Below are positions 24,184-33,826 of a stretch of DNA of 64,000 bases, piece after piece. Source of the stretch: Streptomyces fildesensis. Its GTDB lineage: Bacteria > Actinomycetota > Actinomycetes > Streptomycetales > Streptomycetaceae. The stretch is taken from positions 45,189 to 109,188 of the forward strand of contig NZ_JAAIKO010000026.1 of assembly GCF_016107395.1 (NCBI RefSeq), written 5' to 3'. The position numbers were made by a program, and so were the translations under genes. The notes beneath the pieces are model-generated. The model did not search any database. It was not told where the DNA came from and saw only the letters and a list, made by a program, of their open reading frames with translations. Each line of letters begins with the position of its first letter. Positions within the stretch are counted from its first letter, which is position 1.

Positions 24184-27100
24184 TTAGGTGCAGGAGTAGT
24201 TCGGCCCCGTGTCCTGGCGGTAATTGTCCATTTGAGAGCCGCCGCGCGAGTTCTCGCTGCGGGTCATGGGCTCCAGGTTATCGACGTCGTTGTAGAAATC
24301 GGCGCGCGCGGCGCGGTCGGTGTTGAAGCCGGTCTCGTTGTAGTGGTCGACACACGGGTGCAGGTGTTCGTAGGTCAGGATCTTCGGGTCGCCGGGAATG
24401 GACTCACCGCGGGAGTTGAACCAGTCGAGTTCGCTGCGCGGGATCCGCTGGCCCTTGTTGGGCCCGTCCAGGTAGACCGGCGTGCCGCCCTGCGCGATGC
24501 CCTGCTCGGTCCATTTCGCGGTCATCGCGTCATGGGTGCTCTGGCGGTAGCTGCTCGGGAACTCGCTGTCGCGGTTGTGTCCGACCGACGGCGGGGAGTT
24601 CGGGTCGCGCATCCACAGCCCTCCAGGGCCGTTGATCGAGGCGAGTCCGAGCGGGTCGCAGAAGGTGAACGGGTTGGTGACGTAGGCGTAGTCGTTGGGG
24701 TCCGGGGACAGGCCGAGCGGGTCCGGGGAGAGGTAGCGGGCCGTATCCGGGTCGTAGTGCCGGAAGTAGTTGTAGTGCCAGCCGGTCTCCGGGTCGGCGT
24801 ACTGCCCGGGGAAGCGCAGCGGGCAGTCCACCTCGGCGCCCTCGGAGGAGCCGGGGAGGGGCGTGCCCCAGGTGGTGGTGCGCAGCTGCCAGGCCAGCCG
24901 GCCGTCGGGTGAGACGAGTTCGGCCGGGGCACCGGACAGGTCGGTGACGATGGCGTGGAAGCGGACGTCGGTCACGGAAGGGTCGGAACGGCCGGGTTCC
25001 CGGTCGAGCTGGGTCAGCGGCCGGTGGGTGCCGGAGGCGTAGTCCCAGGTGGTCGCGGCGCCCGTGCTGGTGATCTGCTCGGCCAGCCGGGTGCCGTCCC
25101 AGCTGAAGCGGGTCTCCTGCGCGACCGTGCCGTCCTCGGCGAGGCGCTGCTTGGCCGTGCGGCGGCCCGCCGGGTCGTAGTGATAGGCCCACCGGGTGCC
25201 GTCGGAGGTGACGGTGCCGGTCAGCCGGTCGTCGCTGTTCCAGGTGAAGGTGCTGGTACGGGTCTGTCCGTTCAGCAGCCGTGTGTGGCGGCGGATCAGC
25301 CGGCCCTGGGCGTCGTACTCGTAGGTGGTACGGCCCGACCGGCGCAGACGGTTGCCGGTGAACTCGCGGGTGGGATCCGGTGCGCCGGTCTCCGGATCGG
25401 TACCGGCGTGGGCGGGGGTGTCGGCGTGTGTGAGGTTTCCGGCGCTGTCGTAGGCGTAGGTCTCGGTCCACCCGTGGGCGTGCACCGCGGTGACGCGGCC
25501 CTCCGCGTCGAGGTCGAAGCGCCGGCTGCCGCTCGTCAGTTCCTGAATCCCGCCGAGGAAGCCGTCGGCGCGGTAGGCGTACTCACGCTGCTGCAGGATG
25601 GAGCCGGCGGCGCTCCCGCCGTGCGACACGGTCTGGGCGCTCAGCCGGCCACTGACGTCCCAGCTCTGGGTGAGCGAGAGATCGGGTCCCAGGGCGCGGG
25701 AGGTCTCCCGGTTCACCTCGTCGAAGTCGAAGTCGATCCGGTTGCCGTCGGTGTCCAGGGTCACGGGCCGGCCTGCGGCGTCGTACGTCCAGGTGGAGAG
25801 GGTGCCGGCCGGGGTGCGCCGCTGCGTGCGCCGTCCGAGGACGTCGTAGGCGTAGGTCGTCGTGCGGCCGTTGATGGTCTCCGAGAGCGTCTGTCCGAAG
25901 ACGTCGTACTCGTGGTCCACGGTGGTGGTGGCATTGGCGGCGCGGAGCACGCCCCCGGCCGGGTCGTACGTGAAGGTGCTGGTCCCGTGGACCGAGTGCT
26001 CCTTCACCGGTCGTCCCAGGACGTCCCTGACGAAGGTGGTCGTCTCGCCCGCGCCGTTGGTCCGGGCGGTCAGCTGCCCGGTCGGGTCGGGCGTGTAGCG
26101 CAGGGTCCGGCCGGCGAAGTCCGTCTCCTGGACCAGCCGGCCCGCCGCGTCGTACTCGTAGTCCCAGGTCAGGCCGCGGGGATCGGTGACGGTGGCGAGC
26201 CGCGCCTCGGTGTCGTAGCCGAAGGTGTACCGCGTGCCGTCCGCGGTGGTGCGGGTGGCCGGGTGGTGGAAGTGGGTGAAGGTGTAGCGGGCCGTGTTCC
26301 CGATCCGGTCGGTGTGCGCGACCAGATTGCCCTCACCGTCCCACTCCCAGGTCTCCAGGGCGCCGTCCGGGGTCTCGCGCCAGGCGGGTTTGCTCTCGGT
26401 GGTCCAGCCGTAGCGTTCGACGCGCCCGAGGGCGTCGGAGACGGTGTGGACGCGGCCGAACGCGTCGCGTCGGGCGGTGGTGGTGTGGCCGAGCGGGTCG
26501 GTGAGCACGAGGGGCAGCCCGGCCGGGTCGGCGGTCACCCGCCGGGTGTGGCCCTGGGCATCGGTGGTCGAGGACGGGCAGCCCCGCTCGTCGTACGTGT
26601 AGCGCGTCGTGGCGCCGCCCGGGTCGACGACCGACAGCCGGTTGCCCCGCTCGTCGTATGTGTACCGCCAGGTCGCGCCGTCCACTTCGACGACCTCTAC
26701 GGGCTGCGCCCGGTCGTTGAAGACGGCCCGCATGGTGTGTCCGTCGGGCCGGGTGAGGGAAGCGACGTTGCCGGCTTCGTCGTAGCCGTAGCTGACGGTG
26801 CGACCGAGGGCGTCGGTCACGGAGTCCAGGCGGTTGTCGGCGTTCCACTCGCGGATGGTGGTGTTGCCCTCGGCGTCCGTCCGGGCGGTGAGCTGACGCA
26901 GTTCGTTGTACCGGTAGGTGGTGGTGTGGCCCAGGGAGTCCGTGTACCGGTTGACGCGGTTCTCGGTGTCGTAGTCGATGACGCAGTCGAGGAAGCCGTC
27001 CGAGCCCGTACCGCGGACACAGCGGTCCGCGCTGTCGTACTCCCACCGGTACCAGCTGCCGTTGCGGTCGACGCGCTCGATGATCCGGCCGTCCGCGTCG

Positions 27101-28878
27101 TACGCGAGAAGTGCCGCGTGGCCCACCGCGTCGACGACGCGGGAGAGGTCACCGTTGACGTCGTAGGCGTAGCGGCGCAGGACGGTGCCCTCGGGGCCGT
27201 CATCGGTGTCGAGCAGACGCAGGGCGGTGATACGGCGCTCATGCGTCTCGACCGCGATCCGGTAGCCGCCGCTGTGCCGGACCTCGACGGGCGTGCCGTC
27301 CTCCAGCCGCTCGATGTCGATGCGGTGGCCGTTGCGGTCGGATATGCCACGCAGCGGCAGCGCCACCAGCCCGTTGAAGGCCCCGGGAGGCGGCTCGGCC
27401 AGGGTGAAGTGGCGGGTGTGGCCGGTCGCCGGATCGGTGATGCGTATCTCTCCGCCGGGGGTGCCGTCCCAGTGCAGCGGCCAGCGCGGGCCGTGGTGCG
27501 GCAGGACCGCCATGTCGGGGCGGGGCACGGAGTAGGCCAGCAGCATCCCGTCCTCGGCGGCGAGGACGAGCCCCTCGGCGTCGGCCTCCAGCCGCTGGTC
27601 GAGGGTGGAGGTCCATGACGGGCCGAACCAGACTCCGGAGCGGTACGACGAGATGTGGGTGCGCTCGATGACGAGCTGGAGCAGGCCGGGCAGCTCCACG
27701 TCCGTCTCGGAGAGGAGCATTTCACCGGAGACCATGTCGATCGGGTCGCCGCCCTTGCAGCGGCCCTCCATCGGCTTGCCCGCGCCGATTTCATCCTTGG
27801 CGCCCTTGCGCAGGGAGTTGTAGGCGTCCCGCAGGCCCTGGCCGCCCTTGCGGAGGCTGTTGGCGACGTTCTCCAGGGCCTTGCCGCTCTTGAGGAGCGC
27901 GGGCAGGTTCTTGGCCATCTTGGCGAGGCCGCCGAGGGTGGTCAGGCCCTTGAAGCCGGGGATGCAGTCCATCGCAGCGAAGAGCACGTCCCAGAGGCCG
28001 GCTTTGCCCTGCGCGTATTTGATGAGGGTGTCGGCGAGCACCACGAGGGCTGCGGCCAGCACGATCCAGGCGAGCGGCCCGCCGATGATCATCACGATGA
28101 TGCCGAGGACGGCGACGATCACCTTGCAGACGGCGACGATCTCGTCCCAGTGGTCGGCGACCCAGTCGACCGCCTTCTCCCACCAGTGCTTGTTCTTGAT
28201 GCCGGCGTCCGAGGCCTCGTGCAGGGCGTGTTCAGCGGTGCTTGCGGCGGTGTCCCGCAGATGGGCTGCCTGCGCGGCGAGTTCTTTCGCCGCGTCCAGG
28301 CGCTGCTGGGCGTCGTGGACGGCGGTGTTCGCGGACTTCTGGGCGTTGGAGGCGTCCAGAGCGTTACGGGTGGCGGTGCGGACCTCTTCTGCGGACGGCG
28401 GTTCCACGCCCGGCTTGGGGTCGGCCTGGTACTCCTTGGACTTGTCGCCGGCCCGCTTCACCCAGTCATTGGCGTTGGTCTGGGTGGCTTTGGCGGCATC
28501 GAGGTCCTGGCGGGCAGCACGACCTTGCGAGAGGGCCCGGTCGGCGTCGGCCTGTGCGGTCTCCAGCTTCGGCCAGTACGTCTCCAACGCCCCGGACGCC
28601 AGCCGGTAGGACTTCTCCAGTTTGTCCAGTTCGCCGGGCAGGTCGCCGAACTGCTCGCGATACGCGTCGGCTGCCAGGCCGGCCCAGTCCTGCACCGCGT
28701 TGTTACCGCTCAGCCCGCGGACGGACCGTAGGGCCGAGGACACGTCGTCGGCGAAGTCGCCCAGTTTGCGGGCGAGTTCCTTCACCTCGTACGGGTCCCC
28801 GGGGACCGGATCCCGGTCCAGGTCCAGCACATGCCAATCCGTCGGACGATTCGCCACTTTGTGCCCCCGTGCATCCAT
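24184..28878 (-). CDS. Rhs polymorphic toxin with T7SS-type N-terminus and HNH-like nuclease tip
   Basis: This 1,564-residue protein, started at ATG 28878, begins with a helical T7SS/WXG-like targeting domain (residues 1-200; DWHVLDLDRDPVPGDPYEV, DWAGLAADAYREQF). A hydrophobic segment follows at about 250-290. A DUF6531-type start (GDPIDMVSGEMLLSETDVELPG, about 376-395) leads into a long YD-repeat shell (about 560-1390), closing with DPLGLSPDPNDYAYVTNPF and DPLGLAS. The last ~150 residues are the toxin: TYEHLHPCVDHYNETGF, NDVDNLEPMTRSENSRGG, a His-metal-finger (HNH) pattern, so probably a nuclease. The next two genes likely provide immunity. Secretion by a T7SS is inferred; no secretion genes are in the window. 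Confidence 0.85.
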   Translation of the reverse strand: MDARGHKVANRPTDWHVLDLDRDPVPGDPYEVKELARKLGDFADDVSSALRSVRGLSGNNAVQDWAGLAADAYREQFGDLPGELDKLEKSYRLASGALETYWPKLETAQADADRALSQGRAARQDLDAAKATQTNANDWVKRAGDKSKEYQADPKPGVEPPSAEEVRTATRNALDASNAQKSANTAVHDAQQRLDAAKELAAQAAHLRDTAASTAEHALHEASDAGIKNKHWWEKAVDWVADHWDEIVAVCKVIVAVLGIIVMIIGGPLAWIVLAAALVVLADTLIKYAQGKAGLWDVLFAAMDCIPGFKGLTTLGGLAKMAKNLPALLKSGKALENVANSLRKGGQGLRDAYNSLRKGAKDEIGAGKPMEGRCKGGDPIDMVSGEMLLSETDVELPGLLQLVIERTHISSYRSGVWFGPSWTSTLDQRLEADAEGLVLAAEDGMLLAYSVPRPDMAVLPHHGPRWPLHWDGTPGGEIRITDPATGHTRHFTLAEPPPGAFNGLVALPLRGISDRNGHRIDIERLEDGTPVEVRHSGGYRIAVETHERRITALRLLDTDDGPEGTVLRRYAYDVNGDLSRVVDAVGHAALLAYDADGRIIERVDRNGSWYRWEYDSADRCVRGTGSDGFLDCVIDYDTENRVNRYTDSLGHTTTYRYNELRQLTARTDAEGNTTIREWNADNRLDSVTDALGRTVSYGYDEAGNVASLTRPDGHTMRAVFNDRAQPVEVVEVDGATWRYTYDERGNRLSVVDPGGATTRYTYDERGCPSSTTDAQGHTRRVTADPAGLPLVLTDPLGHTTTARRDAFGRVHTVSDALGRVERYGWTTESKPAWRETPDGALETWEWDGEGNLVAHTDRIGNTARYTFTHFHHPATRTTADGTRYTFGYDTEARLATVTDPRGLTWDYEYDAAGRLVQETDFAGRTLRYTPDPTGQLTARTNGAGETTTFVRDVLGRPVKEHSVHGTSTFTYDPAGGVLRAANATTTVDHEYDVFGQTLSETINGRTTTYAYDVLGRRTQRRTPAGTLSTWTYDAAGRPVTLDTDGNRIDFDFDEVNRETSRALGPDLSLTQSWDVSGRLSAQTVSHGGSAAGSILQQREYAYRADGFLGGIQELTSGSRRFDLDAEGRVTAVHAHGWTETYAYDSAGNLTHADTPAHAGTDPETGAPDPTREFTGNRLRRSGRTTYEYDAQGRLIRRHTRLLNGQTRTSTFTWNSDDRLTGTVTSDGTRWAYHYDPAGRRTAKQRLAEDGTVAQETRFSWDGTRLAEQITSTGAATTWDYASGTHRPLTQLDREPGRSDPSVTDVRFHAIVTDLSGAPAELVSPDGRLAWQLRTTTWGTPLPGSSEGAEVDCPLRFPGQYADPETGWHYNYFRHYDPDTARYLSPDPLGLSPDPNDYAYVTNPFTFCDPLGLASINGPGGLWMRDPNSPPSVGHNRDSEFPSSYRQSTHDAMTAKWTEQGIAQGGTPVYLDGPNKGQRIPRSELDWFNSRGESIPGDPKILTYEHLHPCVDHYNETGFNTDRAARADFYNDVDNLEPMTRSENSRGGSQMDNYRQDTGPNYSCT

Positions 28879-29121
28879 CACCGCCGAACGTTCGACGTTT
28901 TGCTTGAGCTTGACCTTATCGACATTCGGGTGGCGGAGGCACATCCGGAAGCGAAGCCTCCACCCGACCCCCACGTCCGAGGGTCCGGAAGGTGCGGTTG
29001 ACGGTCAGGAAGACTGCCGGGGGCAGCAGTTCGGTTCCCGGTCCGGCGCGCCGGTGGGCATCGAGGCGCACGTCGGCCGCAGGGAAGGCCGCGGACGGGA
29101 GAGGAACCGCGCGGGCTGCCG

Positions 29122-29253
29122 TCATTCCTGCGGAGCTTGGTCCGGCGCGATGTTCACGTCTTTCGTCGTGGTGATCTGATCGATCTCCGAGGTTCGTACC
29201 GTGACATTCATCGTCCAACTGCCCGCCATGGGGAGCTTGACGCTCTCCGTGCC
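29122..29253 (-). pseudogene. Severed C-terminus of the CopC-CopD protein
   Basis: Directly after the UGA that ends the CopC-CopD frame, the same frame continues for 43 residues: GTESVKLPMAGSWTMNVTV, RTSEIDQITTTKDVNI and APDQAPQE, then a proper TGA. PMAGxWxxxVTVRTSEIDQ is the usual end of the YtkA-like domain found at the C-terminus of such proteins. One base change in the UGA (for example to UGG, Trp) would restore a full-length protein. Confidence 0.7.
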
Positions 29254-31155
29254 TCAGTAACCCCCACGGTTGACGATCTTGGAATCCAGCGGGCCGATAC
29301 TCTGTTTGCGCAGCGTGAAGGTGATGCGTAGTTCTGGGACGGTTGCGATGCCGCCGTCCCCGGCGAAAATGACCGCCTGCAGCGTGTTGTCACCTACGCG
29401 CGCGGGTTCAAGGGTCACTTGTACCTGTCCACGCCCGCCGTGGGTGCCCATGTCGAAGGGGACCAGCACGGTGGCAATGCCCGGGACGGTTGTCGAGGCG
29501 GCTTCGGCGGACTGCTCGATGGTTGCTCGACCGGGTTGCGTTCCGGTGAGGGCGGTGGAGATCGCCAATACCGCGATGCCTATGGCAACTTCCGTTCCGA
29601 CCGTGCGGAGCAGTCGGCGACGTGGGCTGGGAGAGGCAGCCGGCTCAGTGGGATCCGGGCCGGAGCCGACGGCGGGAGGGTCGTCGTCCGGTGCCGGGAG
29701 CGAGCGGCTGCCGCCTGCCTCGTGTGACACACCGACCAGTGCGCTCACATGGGCGGACGCTCTGCCCGCCAGGACACGCGGTTCACTGGAATCGCGGATC
29801 AGCTCGCCTGTCCACTTGCGGGAATAGGTCGCGGCGGCCAGCAGCCCGAGAACGACAAGGGTCTTGAGGGTCAGCCATCGTCCGTAGGACGTGCCGGTGA
29901 GGGCATCCCATGAGCCGAGCTGACGCCAGGACTGGTAGATGCCGGTGCCGAGGAGAGCCACGACCGAGGCGAACGCGATGCGTGAGAACCGGGAAATGGC
30001 AGTGACTGGTAGTGAAGAGTCCTGGGACGAGCGTCGGAGGGCGATGAACAATGCGGCCAGACCCCCCGTCCACAGGGCCATGGCCAGGAGGTGGACCATC
30101 GCGACCGGGATCGCCAACGGCACTTGAATGCCCACAGAGGCGTGTTCCGCTGCCGCCCAGGTCAGCGCGAGGGCGAGCGCCAGAACGACGCCTGTCACGA
30201 TCAGAGTCCGGTGTCCTGCCCGCTCCGGCCACCAACCGGCCGTGGCGTTCTCTTTCCCGGGTGGGTCCCGAACCGGCGTGTGGCTCAGCGTCCTTGTGGT
30301 CAGGAAGAGGAAGATGCCCGCTACGGTGAGAAGCGCGATTCTCCCACCCAGCGCCGCGCCGGGCCTGGTGTCCAGGGTCCGACGCACCGCGGCGAGCTCG
30401 AAGCCGGAGCCAGGACTGCTGCCGGTTTCATACGGGCCGCGCAGGATGAGCATGGCCAGCGTCGAGACGAACAGGACGCACCAGCCGGCGACCGCGAGCC
30501 GTTGCAGCCGACGCTGCCCTGCGCCGGCCGGCCAGCACACCAGCACGAAGGCCGTTGCACCGACAAGCAGCGAAAACCCTAGGTAGGCAACGTATCTGCC
30601 GAGGTCGTAGAGACGCCCCGCGGCTGTGTCGCCGGCCGACGACCGGGGCACGATCGCCGACGTCGCCGAAGGCTCGCCGACCGAGAAGGTGAAGGCGCCG
30701 GAGATCGGGTGGCTGTCGGCGGACACGACGCGCCACGCGACCGTGAACGTACCCCTGGGCATGTTCCCGCGGAGCGTGGTCTGCACGGTGCCGGACTTCC
30801 CCGCGGCATGCCTGGGCCGTCCCTCGTTGACGCGCCGACCGCCAGGGTCGAGCACCCGGACGGAGTCATCGGAGACCGTGACTCCCTCGGTGAAGGTGAG
30901 GGTGACGACCGTCGGTGCTCTCTTGACGATGGCACCGTCCGCCGGGTCGCTCCCACGGAGTACCGCGTGCGAGGCGGCAGAGCCGGCCCCGCCGAGCAGG
31001 ACCCCCACAGCGACGCACAACAACAGGAGGATGCGCCCCAGGCTTCTACCTCGCGTTGTCCTCTCATCGCGAAGCCGTGCCCGTACCGACCGCACGGGGC
31101 GAGCGGCAACACACTGCGCGGAGACACAGAGGGAGACAACTGCGGCGAGGAGCAT
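29254..31155 (-). CDS. CopC-CopD copper-handling membrane fusion, cut by an in-frame UGA
   Basis: The 633-residue protein has a signal segment ending GSAASHAVLRGSDPADG, so the mature CopC domain would begin with the copper-binding His. The CopC end contains VSADSHPISGAFTFSVG. A CopD-type membrane part of about eight helices follows (from LYDLGRYVAYLGFSLLVGATAFVL to WLTLKTLVVLGLLAAATYSRKW), then a proline-rich linker, another helix and the start of a YtkA-like domain. The family binds periplasmic Cu(II) and imports or passes on copper. The frame stops at UGA 29254-29256 inside the last domain. The exact N-terminal start is uncertain. Confidence 0.82.
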   Translation of the reverse strand: MLLAAVVSLCVSAQCVAARPVRSVRARLRDERTTRGRSLGRILLLLCVAVGVLLGGAGSAASHAVLRGSDPADGAIVKRAPTVVTLTFTEGVTVSDDSVRVLDPGGRRVNEGRPRHAAGKSGTVQTTLRGNMPRGTFTVAWRVVSADSHPISGAFTFSVGEPSATSAIVPRSSAGDTAAGRLYDLGRYVAYLGFSLLVGATAFVLVCWPAGAGQRRLQRLAVAGWCVLFVSTLAMLILRGPYETGSSPGSGFELAAVRRTLDTRPGAALGGRIALLTVAGIFLFLTTRTLSHTPVRDPPGKENATAGWWPERAGHRTLIVTGVVLALALALTWAAAEHASVGIQVPLAIPVAMVHLLAMALWTGGLAALFIALRRSSQDSSLPVTAISRFSRIAFASVVALLGTGIYQSWRQLGSWDALTGTSYGRWLTLKTLVVLGLLAAATYSRKWTGELIRDSSEPRVLAGRASAHVSALVGVSHEAGGSRSLPAPDDDPPAVGSGPDPTEPAASPSPRRRLLRTVGTEVAIGIAVLAISTALTGTQPGRATIEQSAEAASTTVPGIATVLVPFDMGTHGGRGQVQVTLEPARVGDNTLQAVIFAGDGGIATVPELRITFTLRKQSIGPLDSKIVNRGGY

Positions 31156-31233
31156 GCCAAGGAGTACGCACTCCGGCCCTCATCTGCTCAGTAAGCCGAA
31201 GGAGGAGTGTCCTGCGGTCACTCAGGGTCCGCG

Positions 31234-32046
31234 TCAGAAAGGTCTGAGGTCCTCCGGGATCCGCACGGTGATCGTGGCGCGCTTCTCGGCGGAAGTGGCC
31301 CCCTTTCGGGCGGCCCATGGCTCGTCGGAGCGCATCCACGCGGGCAGACCCGGCGGCAGGTCGGCTTCGGGGATGGTGGCGAGGTCCGCGGCTGTCAGGG
31401 TGCTGCCGTAGCGGACCAACGGTCGGTCGGTGTCGGCGGTGACCGTGCCGTGGAGGGCGTCGAGCGCCGCGTTCCAGCTGGTGAGGAGCTTGGTCATCGC
31501 CTCGACCGGGTCGGCGCCGGATGCGGCGGCGCTGTCGGGGTAGGTGGGGTGGAGCACGTGCTGGTAGGCGCCGGTGAAGGCGGCGCCTGCCGGGGTCTTG
31601 CGCCAGGTGTGGAAGGCGGTGTCGGCGAGGCTGCCCAGCGCGATGACGGCCTGGATCGGGTTGTGCCCCGTCAGGGCGTCGAGCCAGGCGTGCCGGTGGA
31701 GGGCGATGTCCGGGTCGGTGGCGTGCGCGTTGCCGGCGTGCTGGCCGTACACGCTGTACAGATAGGTGTTGATCATGACGTAGCTGGTGTCGATGCCGAG
31801 CTTGCCCAGGAAGCCCTGGAAGCGGCGGCCGGCGGTGCCGACGAGGATGCGGCGGGCGATGGCTTCGTGGGCGGCGGGGTCCTGGCCGAGGACCAGGACG
31901 CGGGCGGTGCCGTCGAGCCGTCCACGGTGGAAGATCGGGCCCCACTCGATGCGGAAGTCCTCGGCCGGATAGACCTCCGGGCCCGGGTAGGAGCGCGCCA
32001 GGGTCGCATAGGGCTCGAGGGCGTAGCCCGGGTCGAATTCATGCAC
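31234..32046 (-). CDS. Uracil-DNA glycosylase superfamily protein
   Basis: This 270-residue protein has ARVLVLGQDPAAHEAIARRILVG, the active-site G-Q-D-P-x-x-x-E motif of the UDG superfamily. RRFQGFLGKLGIDTSYVMINTYLYSVYG and a C-terminal HVLHPTYPDS (the H-P loop) complete the fold. It would remove damaged bases such as uracil from DNA in the cytoplasm, though actinobacterial members of this branch are little studied. It follows its own start closely and stands alone. Confidence 0.75.
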   Translation of the reverse strand: MHEFDPGYALEPYATLARSYPGPEVYPAEDFRIEWGPIFHRGRLDGTARVLVLGQDPAAHEAIARRILVGTAGRRFQGFLGKLGIDTSYVMINTYLYSVYGQHAGNAHATDPDIALHRHAWLDALTGHNPIQAVIALGSLADTAFHTWRKTPAGAAFTGAYQHVLHPTYPDSAAASGADPVEAMTKLLTSWNAALDALHGTVTADTDRPLVRYGSTLTAADLATIPEADLPPGLPAWMRSDEPWAARKGATSAEKRATITVRIPEDLRPF

Positions 32047-32189
32047 GTGGGGCTCCTACTCCAGGTGGGCGAATGGATATGCCAAATGGTGACATATCGG
32101 TAGGCGCACGGCATTCTGGAAGAGGGCCATGGTATTGGCCCGAACGCTTCGACGGTCGTCCCTTGTGGGCGCAGCGAAGGGACGCACCT

Positions 32190-33821
32190 ATGCCGCCCCC
32201 AGCCAACGCCCCGGACACCTCACCGTTCGCACTGCGCGGGCGGCTTGTCACCCTCGACCCGCACAACACCGTCGTCGCCGATGGTGTTCTGTACATCAGG
32301 GACAGCGTGATAGAGGCGGTGCAGCCTGCCGGGGCGCCCGCACCGCCGGGGTTCGAGGACATCGGTCCGGTCGTCAGCGGCGGCACGATATACCCCGGTC
32401 TGATCGAACTGCACAACCATCTGCCCTACGACGTTCTGCAGTTGTGGCCGGTGCCCAAGAAGTACAGCAACCGGTCGCAGTGGGGCGGTAGCCGGAACCC
32501 CGACTACCACCGCCTGGTGACCGGACCGATGACGGTGCTCGGCGAGGATCCCCGGCTGATGCCCGCCGTGGTGCGGTACGTCGAGGCCAAGGCCCTGGTC
32601 AACGGGACGACGACGAGTCAGGGCATCGCTCTGTTCAGCAACGCCGGGGCGCGCCGGATGTATCGGGGGATCGTTCGCAACGTCGAGCAGACCGACGACC
32701 CCGCGCTGCCGGAGGCCGGCTCCCGGATAGCCGATGTCGAGGCGGTGGACGCGGCCCGGTTCCTGGCCCGGCTGCGGCAGCCGCACCGGCTCCTGCTGCA
32801 TCTGGCCGAGGGCACCGACGCTGCCGCGCGTGCGCACTTCCAGGCTCTGGAGTTCCAGCCGGGCCAATGGGCCATCACGGAGAACCTGGTCGGCATCCAC
32901 TGCACCGCGCTGACGGGCGAAGACTTCCGGATACTCGCCGACCACGGCGGCTCGATGGTGTGGTCGCCGCTGTCCAACCTGCTGCTGTACGGGAAGACCG
33001 CCGACATCGCGGCCGCCAAACAGGCCGGCGTTCTCATCGGACTGGGCTCGGACTGGGCCATCTCCGGAAGCAAAGGCCTGCTCGGTGAACTCAAAGCCGC
33101 CCGTCTGGCATCCGACGCGGCTGGGGGAGTGTTCTCCGACCGCGAACTGGTCGCCATGGCCACCCGGGACGCGGCCACGATTCTGCAGTGGGACCAAACC
33201 CTCGGCTCGCTGCGGCCCGGCATGCGCGCCGACCTGCTCACCATCTCCGGCGCTGCCGGCGATCCCTACGGATCCCTGATCGACGCCGGTGACGAGGACA
33301 TCCGCCTCGTCACCATCGACGGCGTCGCCCGCTACGGCACCCGCCGGCTCATGACGGCCCTGGCTCCCGGGGCGCCGCTGGAAGACACGGCCACGGGCGC
33401 CCCCGCCGATCATGTACTCAACCTCCAGCAGGATTCCGCCGACCCGATCGTCGCCGGGGTGACGCTGGCCGAGGCCACCAGCCGGCTCTCCCACGCGCTG
33501 CACGACCTGCCGGCGCTGGCAGCACGAGCCGCGCAGCCGCGGGTGACGGCCCGGCCCGACGGCGACCTGCACTGGCAGCTCGCACTCGACGAGATACGAC
33601 CCACCGGCGCGGAGCTGCGCCCACGCCTGGCACTGCGCGGCAACGGCGGGCAGCCGACGGGGCCGCAGATCGCAACACGCCTTGCGCGGCAGGACGGGCT
33701 CGTCCCGCTGTCCCTCGACGGCTTGACCGCCTCGTCCGACACCGCCTTCCTCGCCCTCCTCGCCGACGAGGCCAACCTGCCCGACCACTTCGGAGCCCAG
33801 CTCTCCGACCTCCTGACCTGA
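32190..33821 (+). CDS. Metal-dependent amidohydrolase family protein
   Basis: This protein of about 543 residues has the amidohydrolase beta-sandwich start (FALRGRLVTLDPHNTVVADGVLYI) and metal-binding HxH in GLIELHNHLPYD. It also has HLAEGTD, GIHCTALTG and the Asp in IGLGSDWAISGSKG, with RPGMRADLLTISG near the end of the sandwich. Substrates of this branch (chlorohydrolase/imidazolonepropionase-like) are unknown. ATG 32190 follows AAGGGA; an in-frame ATG at 32073 would add 39 residues. The last ~130 residues are an extra C-terminal region. Three hypothetical genes follow closely. Confidence 0.8.
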   Translation: MPPPANAPDTSPFALRGRLVTLDPHNTVVADGVLYIRDSVIEAVQPAGAPAPPGFEDIGPVVSGGTIYPGLIELHNHLPYDVLQLWPVPKKYSNRSQWGGSRNPDYHRLVTGPMTVLGEDPRLMPAVVRYVEAKALVNGTTTSQGIALFSNAGARRMYRGIVRNVEQTDDPALPEAGSRIADVEAVDAARFLARLRQPHRLLLHLAEGTDAAARAHFQALEFQPGQWAITENLVGIHCTALTGEDFRILADHGGSMVWSPLSNLLLYGKTADIAAAKQAGVLIGLGSDWAISGSKGLLGELKAARLASDAAGGVFSDRELVAMATRDAATILQWDQTLGSLRPGMRADLLTISGAAGDPYGSLIDAGDEDIRLVTIDGVARYGTRRLMTALAPGAPLEDTATGAPADHVLNLQQDSADPIVAGVTLAEATSRLSHALHDLPALAARAAQPRVTARPDGDLHWQLALDEIRPTGAELRPRLALRGNGGQPTGPQIATRLARQDGLVPLSLDGLTASSDTAFLALLADEANLPDHFGAQLSDLLT

Positions 33822-33826
33822 CGGAC

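Noticed and set aside
24955..27618. An open frame of 887 codons on the plus strand opposite the rhs gene
   Set aside because: It is the antisense shadow of YD-repeat coding sequence with high third-position GC; its translation is Val/Gly/Arg-rich without any motif.
29254..29256. The CopD UGA as a selenocysteine codon
   Set aside because: No SECIS-like hairpin is apparent just downstream, the position is not a known Cys/Sec site, and Streptomyces are not expected to use Sec; a nonsense mutation from Trp is simpler.
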